The position numbers were made by a program, and so were the translations under genes. From positions 1 to 9,476 of the forward strand of contig JAJXSZ010000099.1 of assembly GCA_021784255.1 (NCBI GenBank): a stretch of DNA of 9,476 nucleotides. Reading direction: 5' to 3'. Shown piece by piece: positions 1 through 6,364 of this stretch. The DNA is from Pseudomonadota bacterium. Its GTDB lineage: Bacteria > Pseudomonadota > Alphaproteobacteria > Acetobacterales > Acetobacteraceae. Within the stretch, counting starts at the first letter, position 1. The number at the start of each line of letters is the position of its first letter. Under the pieces are notes generated by a model. That model saw nothing but the letters and a program-made list of their open reading frames with translations. It ran no database searches and had not been told where the DNA came from.

Positions 1-1120
1 CCTCGGCGATGATGCTGAGCAGGCGGCGCTGCTGTTCGGGGTCCTCGATGCGCGTCAGCGTCTCGATGGCGCTGCGGATCGAGGAGAGCGGGTTTTTGAT
101 CTCGTGCGCGACATCGGCGGCGAAACGTTCGGTGGCGTCCATGCGCGTCCACAGGGCGCGCGCGGAATCGGCGAGCGCGTGCGCCAGCTCGCCGACTTCG
201 TCGCTGCGGGCAAGCAGGCCCGAGGGCACGGTGCCGGTGCGCCCGCTGCCTTCGCGCATCGCATCGGCCGCCTGCGCGAGCCGCAGGATCGGGCGGGCGA
301 TGGTGCGCGAAAGGTACCATGACAGCAGCAGGCTGAAGACCAGCGCGGTACTGAACAGGCCCAGGATCGACAGCCGCACGGCCAGCAGCGAGTTGTCGAT
401 TTCACGCGCTTCGCGGGTGAGCAGTACGATCCCCACCGTGCGCGGGCCGCGCTCCACCGGCTCGGCGACGGTGATCAGCAGCCGGTTGTCCTGCGTGCGC
501 CGGATATACGGCGGCATCTCACGCGAGGAATCCGAGCCCGAGAGCCGGATCTCCTCCTTGACGTTCGGCTGCCAGTCGGGTCCGCCGGCACCGGGACCGC
601 TCTGCAGCGACGGCGCGCCGCCGCCATGCGGCATGATCGACAGCGCCCAGTCGTAGAGCAGGCCGATGGCGCCGAGCACCTGGCCGCGATTGACCGGTGG
701 CGGCAGGGCCTGGGCCTCGACCGCGCCGCCCGTGCTCTGGCGCAGCGTGGAATTGGCGATGACCGTGCCATCCGGCGCATAGACCTTGGCCTGCGCGCTC
801 GGTGTCGGCGCGGTGAGGCGGCGCAGCAATGGCTGCGCGAGCTGCGCATCCAGATGCGGTTCGCCCTTGGCGTCGAGCAGCACCGCACTCTGGCCGAGCG
901 CCGCGGCGTAGATCCGCGCCTCTTCGCGCAGCGTCCCCACCTCGGCGACCAGGAGGCCGTTCTGGTACTGGTCGAGATAGAGCAGAGCCGCGAGCAGCAG
1001 GCCGAGCGGCAGCGCGTTGACCAGCAGGATGCGGCGCAGCAGCGGCGAGGTCAGGCGCCGGCGCTGCGGACGTTCCCGCGCCGACGGCTCGCCCGTTACC
1101 AGGACGCCGCTATCGGGCAT
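1..1120 (-). CDS. chvG: ChvG-like sensor histidine kinase, 3' end cut by the window edge
   Basis: This is an inner-membrane sensor kinase that should phosphorylate the response regulator encoded just upstream. The 373 visible residues show a basic cytoplasmic N-terminus, TM1 at about 29-49, a periplasmic sensor region at about 50-248 and TM2 at about 250-270. A HAMP linker follows at about 271-325, then the dimerisation/phosphoacceptor helix with FAADVAHEIKNPLSSIRSA, where His339 is the expected phosphorylation site. The ATP-binding domain lies beyond position 1. In the ChvG family this protein senses acid or envelope signals and is held off by the periplasmic repressor ExoR in rhizobia; no ExoR is visible here. 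The ATG at 1120 lies 47 bp after the chvI stop, so the two genes are probably co-transcribed. No clear ribosome-binding site precedes it, and an in-frame GTG four codons upstream (1132) is an alternative start. A Gly/Pro-rich stretch at residues 164-184 interrupts the periplasmic domain. The family call is confident; the signal sensed is unknown. Confidence 0.93.
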   Translation of the reverse strand, partial: MPDSGVLVTGEPSARERPQRRRLTSPLLRRILLVNALPLGLLLAALLYLDQYQNGLLVAEVGTLREEARIYAAALGQSAVLLDAKGEPHLDAQLAQPLLRRLTAPTPSAQAKVYAPDGTVIANSTLRQSTGGAVEAQALPPPVNRGQVLGAIGLLYDWALSIMPHGGGAPSLQSGPGAGGPDWQPNVKEEIRLSGSDSSREMPPYIRRTQDNRLLITVAEPVERGPRTVGIVLLTREAREIDNSLLAVRLSILGLFSTALVFSLLLSWYLSRTIARPILRLAQAADAMREGSGRTGTVPSGLLARSDEVGELAHALADSARALWTRMDATERFAADVAHEIKNPLSSIRSAIETLTRIEDPEQQRRLLSIIAE

Positions 1121-1167
1121 CAGGTTCGGCACCCGCGCGGCAGCGCGAAGGCGGACATCGCCGGCGC

Positions 1168-1869
1168 CTATGCCTCCTTGTAGCGATAGCCGATGCCGTA
1201 GAGCGTCTCGATCGCGTTGAAGCTGTCGTCGCTGGCGCGGAACTTCTTGCGCACGCGCTTGATGTGGCTGTCGATGGTGCGGTCGTCGACGTAGATGTTC
1301 TCGCCATAGGCCGCGTCGATCAGCTGGTCGCGCGACTTCACGAGGCCGGGCCGCGTGGCCAGCGCCTTGACCAGCAGGAACTCGGTCACGGTGAGCTGGA
1401 TGTCGATGCCCCGCCAGGTGCATTTGTGCTTGTTCTCGTCGAGCACCAGGTCGCCGCGGGTCAGCACGCCGGCGGGCAGCGCGCCGGACCCCTCGGCGCG
1501 GCTGGCCTCGTTGCGGCGCAGCAGCGCGCGGATGCGTTCGATCAGCAGGCGCTGGGAGAACGGCTTGGTGATGAAGTCGTCGGCCCCGAGCCGCAGCCCC
1601 ATCAGCTCGTCGACCTCCTCGTCCTTGCTGGTCAGGAAGATGATCGGCAGCGACGAGGTCTTGCGCAGCTTCTGCAGCAGCTCCATCCCGTCCATGCGCG
1701 GCATTTTGATGTCGAGCACGGCCAGGTCCACCGGGCGCGCGGTGATGCCCTGCAGCGCGCTCTCGCCGTCGGTATAGGTGCGAACCTGGAACCCTTCCTG
1801 CTCCAGTGTCATCTGGACCGAGGTGAGGATGTTGCGGTCGTCGTCCACGAGCGCGATGGTCTGCTTCAT
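1168..1869 (-). CDS. chvI: ChvI-like OmpR-family response regulator
   Basis: This is a DNA-binding response regulator of 233 residues, the usual size for ChvI. The receiver domain covers about 1-118, with the acidic pocket at D10/D11, the phosphoacceptor D53 in VLDIKMPRMDG, the switch threonine T80 in FLTSKDEE and K102 in ITKPF. A winged-helix OmpR/PhoB output domain covers about 135-232, with TEFLLVKAL and the recognition region DRTIDSHIKRVRKKF followed by the wing GIGYRY. The start at 1869 (MKQTIALVDD) was chosen because an AAGGAG ribosome-binding site lies 6 nt upstream and the receiver domain begins directly. An ATG at 1893 would only add eight non-conserved residues and would place that site inside the gene. 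The gene leads an operon with the adjacent kinase gene. In other alphaproteobacteria the cluster often continues into hprK and PTS genes, which would lie left of this window. It diverges from the hugZ-like gene. Confidence 0.95.
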   Translation of the reverse strand: MKQTIALVDDDRNILTSVQMTLEQEGFQVRTYTDGESALQGITARPVDLAVLDIKMPRMDGMELLQKLRKTSSLPIIFLTSKDEEVDELMGLRLGADDFITKPFSQRLLIERIRALLRRNEASRAEGSGALPAGVLTRGDLVLDENKHKCTWRGIDIQLTVTEFLLVKALATRPGLVKSRDQLIDAAYGENIYVDDRTIDSHIKRVRKKFRASDDSFNAIETLYGIGYRYKEA

Positions 1870-1875
1870 CAGGAG

Positions 1876-1881
1876 CTCCTT
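1876..1881 (-). promoter_or_regulatory. Ribosome-binding site of chvI
   Basis: AAGGAG on the minus strand lies 6 nt before the ATG at 1869. It decides the start in favour of 1869 over the upstream ATG at 1893. Confidence 0.75.
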
Positions 1882-1913
1882 CGTCCGGGGCATCGGACGC
1901 CACGAATATGGCG
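1882..1913. promoter_or_regulatory. Two abutting inverted repeats in the chvI/hugZ divergent region
   Basis: CGTCCG-N6-CGGACG (1882-1899) is directly joined to CGCCA-N6-TGGCG (1898-1913). Both are perfect, share a 6-nt spacer, and have centres 15 bp apart. They lie in the 70 bp between the divergent starts of chvI (1869) and the hugZ-like gene (1940), which must hold the promoters of both. They could be operator sites, for example for ChvI itself, or a hairpin in the chvI leader just upstream of its ribosome-binding site. High GC content makes short palindromes common, so the functional reading is tentative. Confidence 0.35.
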
Positions 1914-1939
1914 CAACAGGGATAGAAAGAGAACGGAAT

Positions 1940-2647
1940 ATGGCAAATGCCGAGACGATCCGCGCGGCGCGGGCGCTGCTGCGGCGCGCGCGGCAGGGCG
2001 TGCTGGCGACGGTGAGCGGGGATCAGCCACATGCCGCCCTGGTCACGCCGGCGACCGCGCCGGATCTGTCGCCGCTGCTGTTCCTCTCCGGCCTCTCGGC
2101 GCATACGCGGCAGTTGCAGTCGGCTCCGCGCTGCGCGCTGCTGGTGGCGGGCGAAGCGGCGGAAACCAATCCGCAGACGGCGCCGCGGCTGACGGTGCAT
2201 GCCGAGGCGCGGCCGGAGGCGGATGCGACGCTGCGGGCGCGGTGGCTGGCGCGCCATCCCTACGCCGGACTCTACGCGCAGCTCGCCGACTTCCGCCTCT
2301 GGCGCCTGGTGGTGACCGGCGCGCACTGGGTCGGCGGCTTCGGGCTCGCTGCACGGCTCTCGCCGCACGACCTGTTGCCCGATGCCGCAGCCGTCGCCGC
2401 GGTCGCGGCGGCGGCAGAGGACATCATCGCGCATTGCAACGCGGATCATGCGGGAACAATGGCGGCGATCGCCCTGATGGCGGGCGCGCGGATGGTCGCG
2501 GTCGATGTCGATGGCTGCGACCTGGCGGCCGGGGAGCGCGTGGTGCGCGTGGCCTGGCAGCAGCCGGTGGTGGATGCCCAGGGCGTGCGGGCCGAACTCG
2601 TCCGGCTCGCGCGTGCTACCAGAGTGGATCCTTCAGCTTCGCGATGA
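1940..2647 (+). CDS. HugZ-like pyridoxamine-5'-phosphate-oxidase-fold protein with a DUF2470 domain
   Basis: This is a soluble protein of 235 residues. It has an N-terminal split-barrel FMN-binding-like fold at about 5-150 and a C-terminal DUF2470 domain at about 155-230, marked by IIAHCNADHAGTM and by DVDGCDL. This two-domain layout is that of HugZ/HutZ proteins, some of which bind heme and take part in heme breakdown or storage. Many other members have no proven substrate. The usual family motif begins with Met-Asn before the ADH; here it reads CNADH. No heme uptake genes are visible nearby, so a heme role is only a family-level possibility. The ATG at 1940 was chosen because the conserved domain starts right after it and a purine-rich AGAAAGAGAACGGA stretch precedes it. 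The last 32 bp overlap the end of dnaQ on the other strand. It diverges from chvI and shares its upstream region. Confidence 0.85.
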   Translation: MANAETIRAARALLRRARQGVLATVSGDQPHAALVTPATAPDLSPLLFLSGLSAHTRQLQSAPRCALLVAGEAAETNPQTAPRLTVHAEARPEADATLRARWLARHPYAGLYAQLADFRLWRLVVTGAHWVGGFGLAARLSPHDLLPDAAAVAAVAAAAEDIIAHCNADHAGTMAAIALMAGARMVAVDVDGCDLAAGERVVRVAWQQPVVDAQGVRAELVRLARATRVDPSASR

Positions 2648-3284
2648 ATGCCGCGTGCGCGGCGAGCGCCTCGGCGTCCGGCTCGATGAGCCGTGGCGTG
2701 CGTGGCTTGTGCGCGGCGTAGTCGAGCGCCGCGCGGGCGATCGACGCGGCGGCGAGGTCGAGCCCGCGCTGGCGCCCGCCGGTCAGTTCGACATAGACCT
2801 CGGCCAGCAGGCGGCAATCCAGCAGCGCGTTGTGCGTGGTGCGCTCCGAGAGGTCGATCCCGAAACGACGGCACAAGGCATCGAGGCTGTTGGGCAGGCC
2901 CGGAAAACGGGTGCGCGCGATCGCCAGCGTGTCCACCAGGCGCGCGCGGTCGAGCGCCGGGCGGCCGATGCGGGTCAGTTCGGCATCGAGAAAGCTGAAG
3001 TCAAAGCTCGCATTGTGCGCGATCAGTGCGCCGTCACCGAGGAACTCGAGCAGGTCGTCGGCGATCTCCTCGAAGCGCGGCGCGTCGCGCAGCCGGTCGG
3101 CGGTGATGCCGTGCACGCGCACGGCGTCCTCCGGCACGTCGCGCTCGGGGTTGATCAGGCGATGGAAGCTCTTGCCGGTCGGCAGATCGCCGTCGAGCTC
3201 GATGGCGGCGACCTCGACGAGGCGGTCGCCGGCCAGCGGGTCGAGGCCGGTCGTTTCCGTATCGAACAGAACGGCCCGGATCAT
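2616..3284 (-). CDS. dnaQ: DNA polymerase III epsilon subunit, 3'-5' proofreading exonuclease
   Basis: This is a proofreading exonuclease of 222 residues that acts with the polymerase alpha subunit. The exonuclease domain spans about 3-170. Exo I is FDTETTG (D8, E10), Exo II is HNASFDFSFLD (D95), and Exo III-epsilon is HNALLD (H151, D156), so the whole DEDDh catalytic set is present. Residues after about 175 form the tail that in E. coli epsilon contacts the polymerase alpha subunit. The start at 3284 overlaps the coaE stop in an ATGA arrangement, and a GAGGAG ribosome-binding site sits 5 nt upstream within coaE, so the two genes should be translationally coupled. The coaE-dnaQ order is common in alphaproteobacteria. 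The 3' end overlaps the hugZ-like gene by 32 bp tail-to-tail. A polC-type gene is not visible, so a general DnaQ-family exonuclease remains a weaker alternative. Confidence 0.93.
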   Translation of the reverse strand: MIRAVLFDTETTGLDPLAGDRLVEVAAIELDGDLPTGKSFHRLINPERDVPEDAVRVHGITADRLRDAPRFEEIADDLLEFLGDGALIAHNASFDFSFLDAELTRIGRPALDRARLVDTLAIARTRFPGLPNSLDALCRRFGIDLSERTTHNALLDCRLLAEVYVELTGGRQRGLDLAAASIARAALDYAAHKPRTPRLIEPDAEALAAHAAFIAKLKDPLW

Positions 3285-3874
3285 CGGTTCTCCTCGCGCC
3301 ACTGCCGCACGAGGCGGCGGAGGTGGCGCTGGCTGTGGTGGCGCGACAGGCCGGTGCGGACGACGTGGTGGGCACGCCGCCGCTTCTCGGCATCCGGCAT
3401 CTGGCGCGCGAGGATGGCGGCGATCTCCGCATCGCTGCGGCCGCGGGCGCGCACGCGCTGGCGCTGCACGGACGCCGGGGCGGAGACGACGACGAGGATA
3501 TCGGCGCGGTCTTCCCCGCCGGTCTCGAACAGCAGCGGAATATCGAGCACCACCAGGGAGTGGCCGTGCGCGCGGGCGCGCGCGATGAACCGACGTTCCA
3601 CCGCGCGCACCATCGGGTGCAGGATCGTTTCCAGCCGGCGCAAGGCGGCGGGATGGCCGAGCACGGCGGCGCGCAGGGCGACGCGATCGAGCCGGCCGGC
3701 GCGGACGGTGCCGGGAAAGGCGCGCCCGATCGCGGGCAGCGCCGCGCCGCCCGGAGCCTGCAGGCGGTAGACCGCCGCATCGGCGTCGAACACCGGCAGG
3801 CCGAGCCGGCGCAACGTCGCCGCCGCCGCGGATTTGCCCATGCCGATCCCGCCGGTGAGGCCGATGACGCGCAT
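3281..3874 (-). CDS. coaE: Dephospho-CoA kinase
   Basis: This cytosolic enzyme performs the last step of coenzyme A synthesis, phosphorylating the 3'-hydroxyl of dephospho-CoA with ATP. It has 197 residues, normal for the family. The P-loop GGIGMGKS is at 8-15, the FDAD motif at 29-32 (substrate-binding aspartates), the His-Pro of ILHPMVR at 86-87, and the Walker-B-like DIPLLFE at 111-117. A lid/basic region follows at about 135-165. The usual C-terminal DxxG-type turn is here RTG, followed by LSRHHSQRHL, a deviation noted separately. The start at 3874 places the beta-strand and P-loop at the very N-terminus and has GAAAGG just upstream. It diverges from the phosphatase gene across 57 bp and runs into dnaQ with a 4-bp overlap, so it leads this two-gene operon. 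Confidence 0.95.
   Translation of the reverse strand: MRVIGLTGGIGMGKSAAAATLRRLGLPVFDADAAVYRLQAPGGAALPAIGRAFPGTVRAGRLDRVALRAAVLGHPAALRRLETILHPMVRAVERRFIARARAHGHSLVVLDIPLLFETGGEDRADILVVVSAPASVQRQRVRARGRSDAEIAAILARQMPDAEKRRRAHHVVRTGLSRHHSQRHLRRLVRQWREENR
3290..3295 (-). promoter_or_regulatory. Ribosome-binding site of dnaQ inside coaE
   Basis: GAGGAG on the minus strand lies 5 nt before the dnaQ ATG at 3284, within the last codons of coaE. Together with the ATGA junction it supports re-initiation or coupling. Confidence 0.7.
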
Positions 3875-3931
3875 GGCCCTTTCTGACGGCGCGGGATTGC
3901 CGGCGCAACCGGGCCGGCGTCTCATGCGCGC

Positions 3932-4756
3932 ATGACCGACTTGGCGGAAGCCGACCTGGCGGCGCGGCTCGCGGTGGCGAGGCGCCTGGTGGAGGACGCG
4001 GGGCGCATGGCGCTGCGGCTGCGGCCGGGCGCCGGCGCGCCGGTGGCGACGCTGAAAGGCGCCCAGGACTGGTTGACCGAGGCCGACGGCGCGATCGAGG
4101 CGTTCCTCGGCGCGGCCCTCGCCGACGCCTTTCCCGAGGACGGATTTCTCGGCGAGGAGGGCGGACGGCGCACCCCTGCGGCGACGGGGAGGCCGCTTAC
4201 CTGGGTCGCCGATCCGATCGACGGCACGGTGAATTATGCGCGCGGCGGCACACGGTTCTGCATCTCGCTGGGGCTGCTGGCGGGCGCCGACGCCCTGCTC
4301 GGTGTGGTCGCGGCACCGGCGCTGGGCGAGATCTACGCCGGTGCGCGCGGCCTTGGCGCCACCTGCAACGGCGCGCCCATCCGGGCTGCGAGCACCGGGG
4401 CGCTGGAGCGCGCGACGGTGGAACTCGGCTGGTCGCGCCGGCGGCCGGACGCGGCGTTCCAGGCCCTGCTCGCGCGTGTCATGGCAACCGGCGCCGCGGC
4501 ACGGCTCGGCGGTTCCGGCGCGCTTGGCCTGATGGACGTCGCCTGCGGACGCATCGACGCCTATGCCGAGCTGCATATCAATATCTGGGATGTCGCGGCC
4601 GGGCTTGCGATCCTGGCCGAGGCCGGGGCGCGGGTCTCGCCCTTCACCTCCGGACGGGGCACCACGGAGGGCAACCCGATCCTCGCTGCCGCCCCCGGGG
4701 TGGCCGATCCGCTCGCCGCGGCGATCGGTGCGGCACTGGGGCTCGCGCCGGATTGA
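3932..4756 (+). CDS. Inositol monophosphatase family protein
   Basis: This is a soluble Mg2+-dependent phosphatase of the IMPase/CysQ/HisN superfamily, 274 residues long, a typical length. The metal-binding motifs are complete: GEE at 74-76, DPIDGT at 94-99 (D94 and D97 as metal ligands) and NIWDVAAG with W219 and D220 near the C-terminus. Known members act on inositol phosphate, 3'-phosphoadenosine 5'-phosphate or histidinol phosphate. The sequence alone does not settle which applies, and no sulfur, histidine or inositol genes lie nearby to help. The start at 3932 is supported by the helical N-terminus. The ATG at 3924 is out of frame, and no strong ribosome-binding site is seen. It diverges from coaE over 57 bp and is followed by a structured spacer and then the amidohydrolase gene in the same direction. 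Confidence 0.9.
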   Translation: MTDLAEADLAARLAVARRLVEDAGRMALRLRPGAGAPVATLKGAQDWLTEADGAIEAFLGAALADAFPEDGFLGEEGGRRTPAATGRPLTWVADPIDGTVNYARGGTRFCISLGLLAGADALLGVVAAPALGEIYAGARGLGATCNGAPIRAASTGALERATVELGWSRRRPDAAFQALLARVMATGAAARLGGSGALGLMDVACGRIDAYAELHINIWDVAAGLAILAEAGARVSPFTSGRGTTEGNPILAAAPGVADPLAAAIGAALGLAPD

Positions 4757-4758
4757 CG

Positions 4759-4886
4759 CTGGAGCAACCTCCGCTCTGCGTGAGCCTGTCCGGCCCGCGC
4801 AGAGCGGAGATAACTTGCTCTGGATTCCAAGTTCCGGGAGCAGGAAATCCCACCAGGTGTTTCTATCCGGTCGGATATTGCTCTAG
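4759..4886. repeat. Structured intergenic region with nested inverted repeats, possible small dispersed repeat
   Basis: The 167-bp spacer between the phosphatase and amidohydrolase genes holds a dense set of inverted repeats. There is a perfect 12-bp stem, CTCCGCTCTGCG (4769-4780) with CGCAGAGCGGAG (4798-4809), around a 17-nt loop. Outside it, GAGCAA (4762-4767) pairs with TTGCTC (4815-4820). A second hairpin, TATCCG-GT-CGGATA, lies at 4864-4877 and is followed by another TTGCTC (4878-4883). The ends form imperfect inverted termini, CTGGAGCAA (4759-4767) against TTGCTCTAG (4878-4886), matching at 8 of 9 positions. The second half is visibly richer in A+T than its surroundings. No T-run follows the main stem, so it is not a standard terminator. 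The composition and nested symmetry resemble non-coding intergenic repeats of alphaproteobacteria. Repetition elsewhere in the genome cannot be seen here. Confidence 0.5.
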
Positions 4887-4914
4887 AGGACGTCACACCA
4901 ACCGCACCGGCACC

Positions 4915-4919
4915 AGGGA
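4915..4919 (+). promoter_or_regulatory. Ribosome-binding site of the amidohydrolase gene
   Basis: AGGGA lies 4 nt before the ATG at 4924. It favours this start over any reading that begins further upstream in the same open frame. Confidence 0.5.
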
Positions 4920-4923
4920 TCGC

Positions 4924-6162
4924 ATGAGCACGCCAAAACAGATTCTCTTCGCCAACGCCAGCATCGTCGATGCGACGCGCGCCGCGCCGCTCGAAGGCCA
5001 CGTCCTGGTCGAGGACGGCGTGATCCGCGACCTCGCGGCCCGGCCCGTCGCGGCGGCGGAGCGGCTGGTCGTCGACCTCAAGGGGCGCACGCTGATGCCG
5101 GGGCTGATCGACTGCCATGTGCATGTCGTCGCTTCGATGATGAATCTCGGCCAGAACGCGCAGCTGCCGGAGGCGACGGCGGTACTGCGCTCGCTGCCAA
5201 TCATGCGCGGGATGCTGCATCGCGGCTTTACCACGGTGCGCGATGTCGGCGGCGCGCCGGCGGCGCTCGCGGAGGCGGTGGCGGCGGGCCTGGCGGAGGG
5301 CCCGCGGCTCATCGTCTGCGGCAAGGCGCTGTCCAAGACCGGCGGGCACGTCGATCTCCGGCCGCGCCAGGACTGGCACGACGCGCATCGCTGGCGGCGC
5401 AATTTCGGTGCGCTCGGGCGCGTCGCCGACGGGGTGGACGAGGTACGCCGCGCCTGCCGCGAGGAGCTGCGCGAGGGAGCCATGTTCATCAAGATCATGG
5501 CCAATGGCGGGGTGGCGAGCCCGACCGACCCGATCGCCTGGCAGGGTTATTCCGAAATCGAAATGTCGACCGCGGTGCAGGAGGCGGCGGACGCGGGCAC
5601 CTATGTGTCCGCGCATCTCTACACCTCGCCCGCGATCGCGCGCGCGGTCGCGGCCGGGGTGCACAGCCTCGAACACTGCAACCGCATCGACGCGCCGACA
5701 GCGTCGCTCGCCGCCAGGGCCGGCTGCGTCGCGGTGCCGACGCTGGTGACCTACGAGGCGCTGGCGACCGACGGGCTGCGGCTCGGCCTGCCGCCGGCCT
5801 CGATCGCCAAGATCGAGGACGTGCGTGGCGCCGGGCTCGCGAGCCTGTCCATCCTGCGCGATGCCGGGGTGCGGATGGCGTTCGGCACCGACCTGCTCGG
5901 AGAGACGCATGTACGCCAGAGCGAAGAGTTCGCGATCCGCGCGCGCGTGCTGCCGGCGCGCGACATCCTCACCGCCGCTACGACGGAGGCGGCCCGGCTC
6001 ATCGGCATGGAGGGGCGGCTCGGGGTGGTGGCGGAAGGCGCGATCGCGGACCTGCTGGTCACGACATGCAACCCGTTGGAGGATGTGACGCCGCTGGCCC
6101 AACCGGAACGCCATATTCCCGGTATCGTTCAGGCCGGGCGTGTCGTGCGGATGGCCCTCTAG
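4924..6162 (+). CDS. Metal-dependent amidohydrolase, imidazolonepropionase/Xaa-Pro dipeptidase-like
   Basis: This is a hydrolase of 412 residues from the amidohydrolase superfamily (COG1228-like subgroup). An N-terminal beta-sandwich strand region (about 5-57) leads into a TIM barrel. The binuclear metal site is intact: LIDCHVHV gives H65 and H67, FIKIMANGG gives K190 (likely carboxylated), SAHLYTS gives H231, SLEHCNRID gives H251, and FGTDLLGE gives D323. The KTGGHVD segment at 138-144 is typical of the prolidase/Xaa-Arg carboxypeptidase group. The C-terminus returns to the sandwich with GRLGVVAEGAIADLLV and IVQAGRVVR. Known relatives cleave C-terminal residues from peptides or N-acyl amino acids, so the substrate here cannot be named. 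There is no signal peptide, and a cytoplasmic location is likely. The start at 4924 has AGGGA upstream; the frame stays open back to 4753 without coding character. No partner genes suggest a pathway. Confidence 0.9.
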   Translation: MSTPKQILFANASIVDATRAAPLEGHVLVEDGVIRDLAARPVAAAERLVVDLKGRTLMPGLIDCHVHVVASMMNLGQNAQLPEATAVLRSLPIMRGMLHRGFTTVRDVGGAPAALAEAVAAGLAEGPRLIVCGKALSKTGGHVDLRPRQDWHDAHRWRRNFGALGRVADGVDEVRRACREELREGAMFIKIMANGGVASPTDPIAWQGYSEIEMSTAVQEAADAGTYVSAHLYTSPAIARAVAAGVHSLEHCNRIDAPTASLAARAGCVAVPTLVTYEALATDGLRLGLPPASIAKIEDVRGAGLASLSILRDAGVRMAFGTDLLGETHVRQSEEFAIRARVLPARDILTAATTEAARLIGMEGRLGVVAEGAIADLLVTTCNPLEDVTPLAQPERHIPGIVQAGRVVRMAL

Positions 6163-6204
6163 GGGAGGCCATTCCGCGGGCGAGCGGCATGAATATCGAT
6201 CCAA

Positions 6205-6234
6205 TTGACATTTGCACACATTTTCGGGCATTTT
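6205..6234 (+). promoter_or_regulatory. Likely sigma-70-type promoter of the cold-shock gene
   Basis: A perfect TTGACA -35 box (6205-6210) sits in an A+T-rich patch, with CATTTT (6229-6234) 18 bp downstream as the best -10 candidate, matching only three of six consensus positions. The patch contrasts strongly with the GC-rich surroundings. Transcription starting around 6240 would leave a leader of about 120-130 nt before the csp ATG. Confidence 0.55.
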
Positions 6235-6239
6235 ACCTT

Positions 6240-6364
6240 GGCAATCGCATCTTGGCTCGGCTTGCTGCGCGACCCGGCACTTCGTCCGGTGCCTTCAAGG
6301 GACCAGAGGCACGGTTGTTTCCAGCCCCGCGCTGTTGCGGGGCGAAACTGACGGAGTGACGGAT
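6240..6364 (+). promoter_or_regulatory. Structured 5' leader of the cold-shock gene
   Basis: The leader holds a hairpin with a perfect 7-bp stem, GCCCCGC (6324-6330) with GCGGGGC (6337-6343), around a GCTGTT loop. It ends 9 nt before the GGAG ribosome-binding site (6353-6356, 8 nt before the ATG). A weaker stem, GGCAC/GTGCC, lies at 6276-6293. Long structured leaders that control mRNA stability and translation with temperature are known for cspA-type genes. Whether this one acts that way is inference. The exact 5' end is unknown. Confidence 0.45.

Noticed and set aside
1264..3770. Long plus-strand frames overlapping chvI, the hugZ-like gene, dnaQ and coaE (1264-2721 and 2505-3770)
   Set aside because: They cross several well-supported genes in the wrong frame or strand and show only the skewed composition of shadow frames.
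4769..4809. The 12-bp stem as a Rho-independent terminator for the phosphatase gene
   Set aside because: The loop is 17 nt and the stem is followed by ATAACTTG rather than a T-run, so it does not meet the usual pattern.
4753..4923. In-frame upstream extension of the amidohydrolase from a TTG at 4753
   Set aside because: The 57 extra residues have no family similarity, the DNA is full of inverted repeats, and a ribosome-binding site is present directly before the ATG at 4924.
4561..6231. 556-codon open frame on the minus strand opposite the amidohydrolase gene
   Set aside because: It is antisense to a gene with a complete set of catalytic motifs. The translation is rich in Arg, His, Gln and Ala, with no recognisable domain, as expected from the opposite strand of a high-GC gene.
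6212..6364. Possible upstream coding extension in frame with the cold-shock gene
   Set aside because: CspA-type proteins start at the MATGTVKWF position, a good ribosome-binding site precedes that ATG, and the upstream stretch overlaps the -10 region of the likely promoter.
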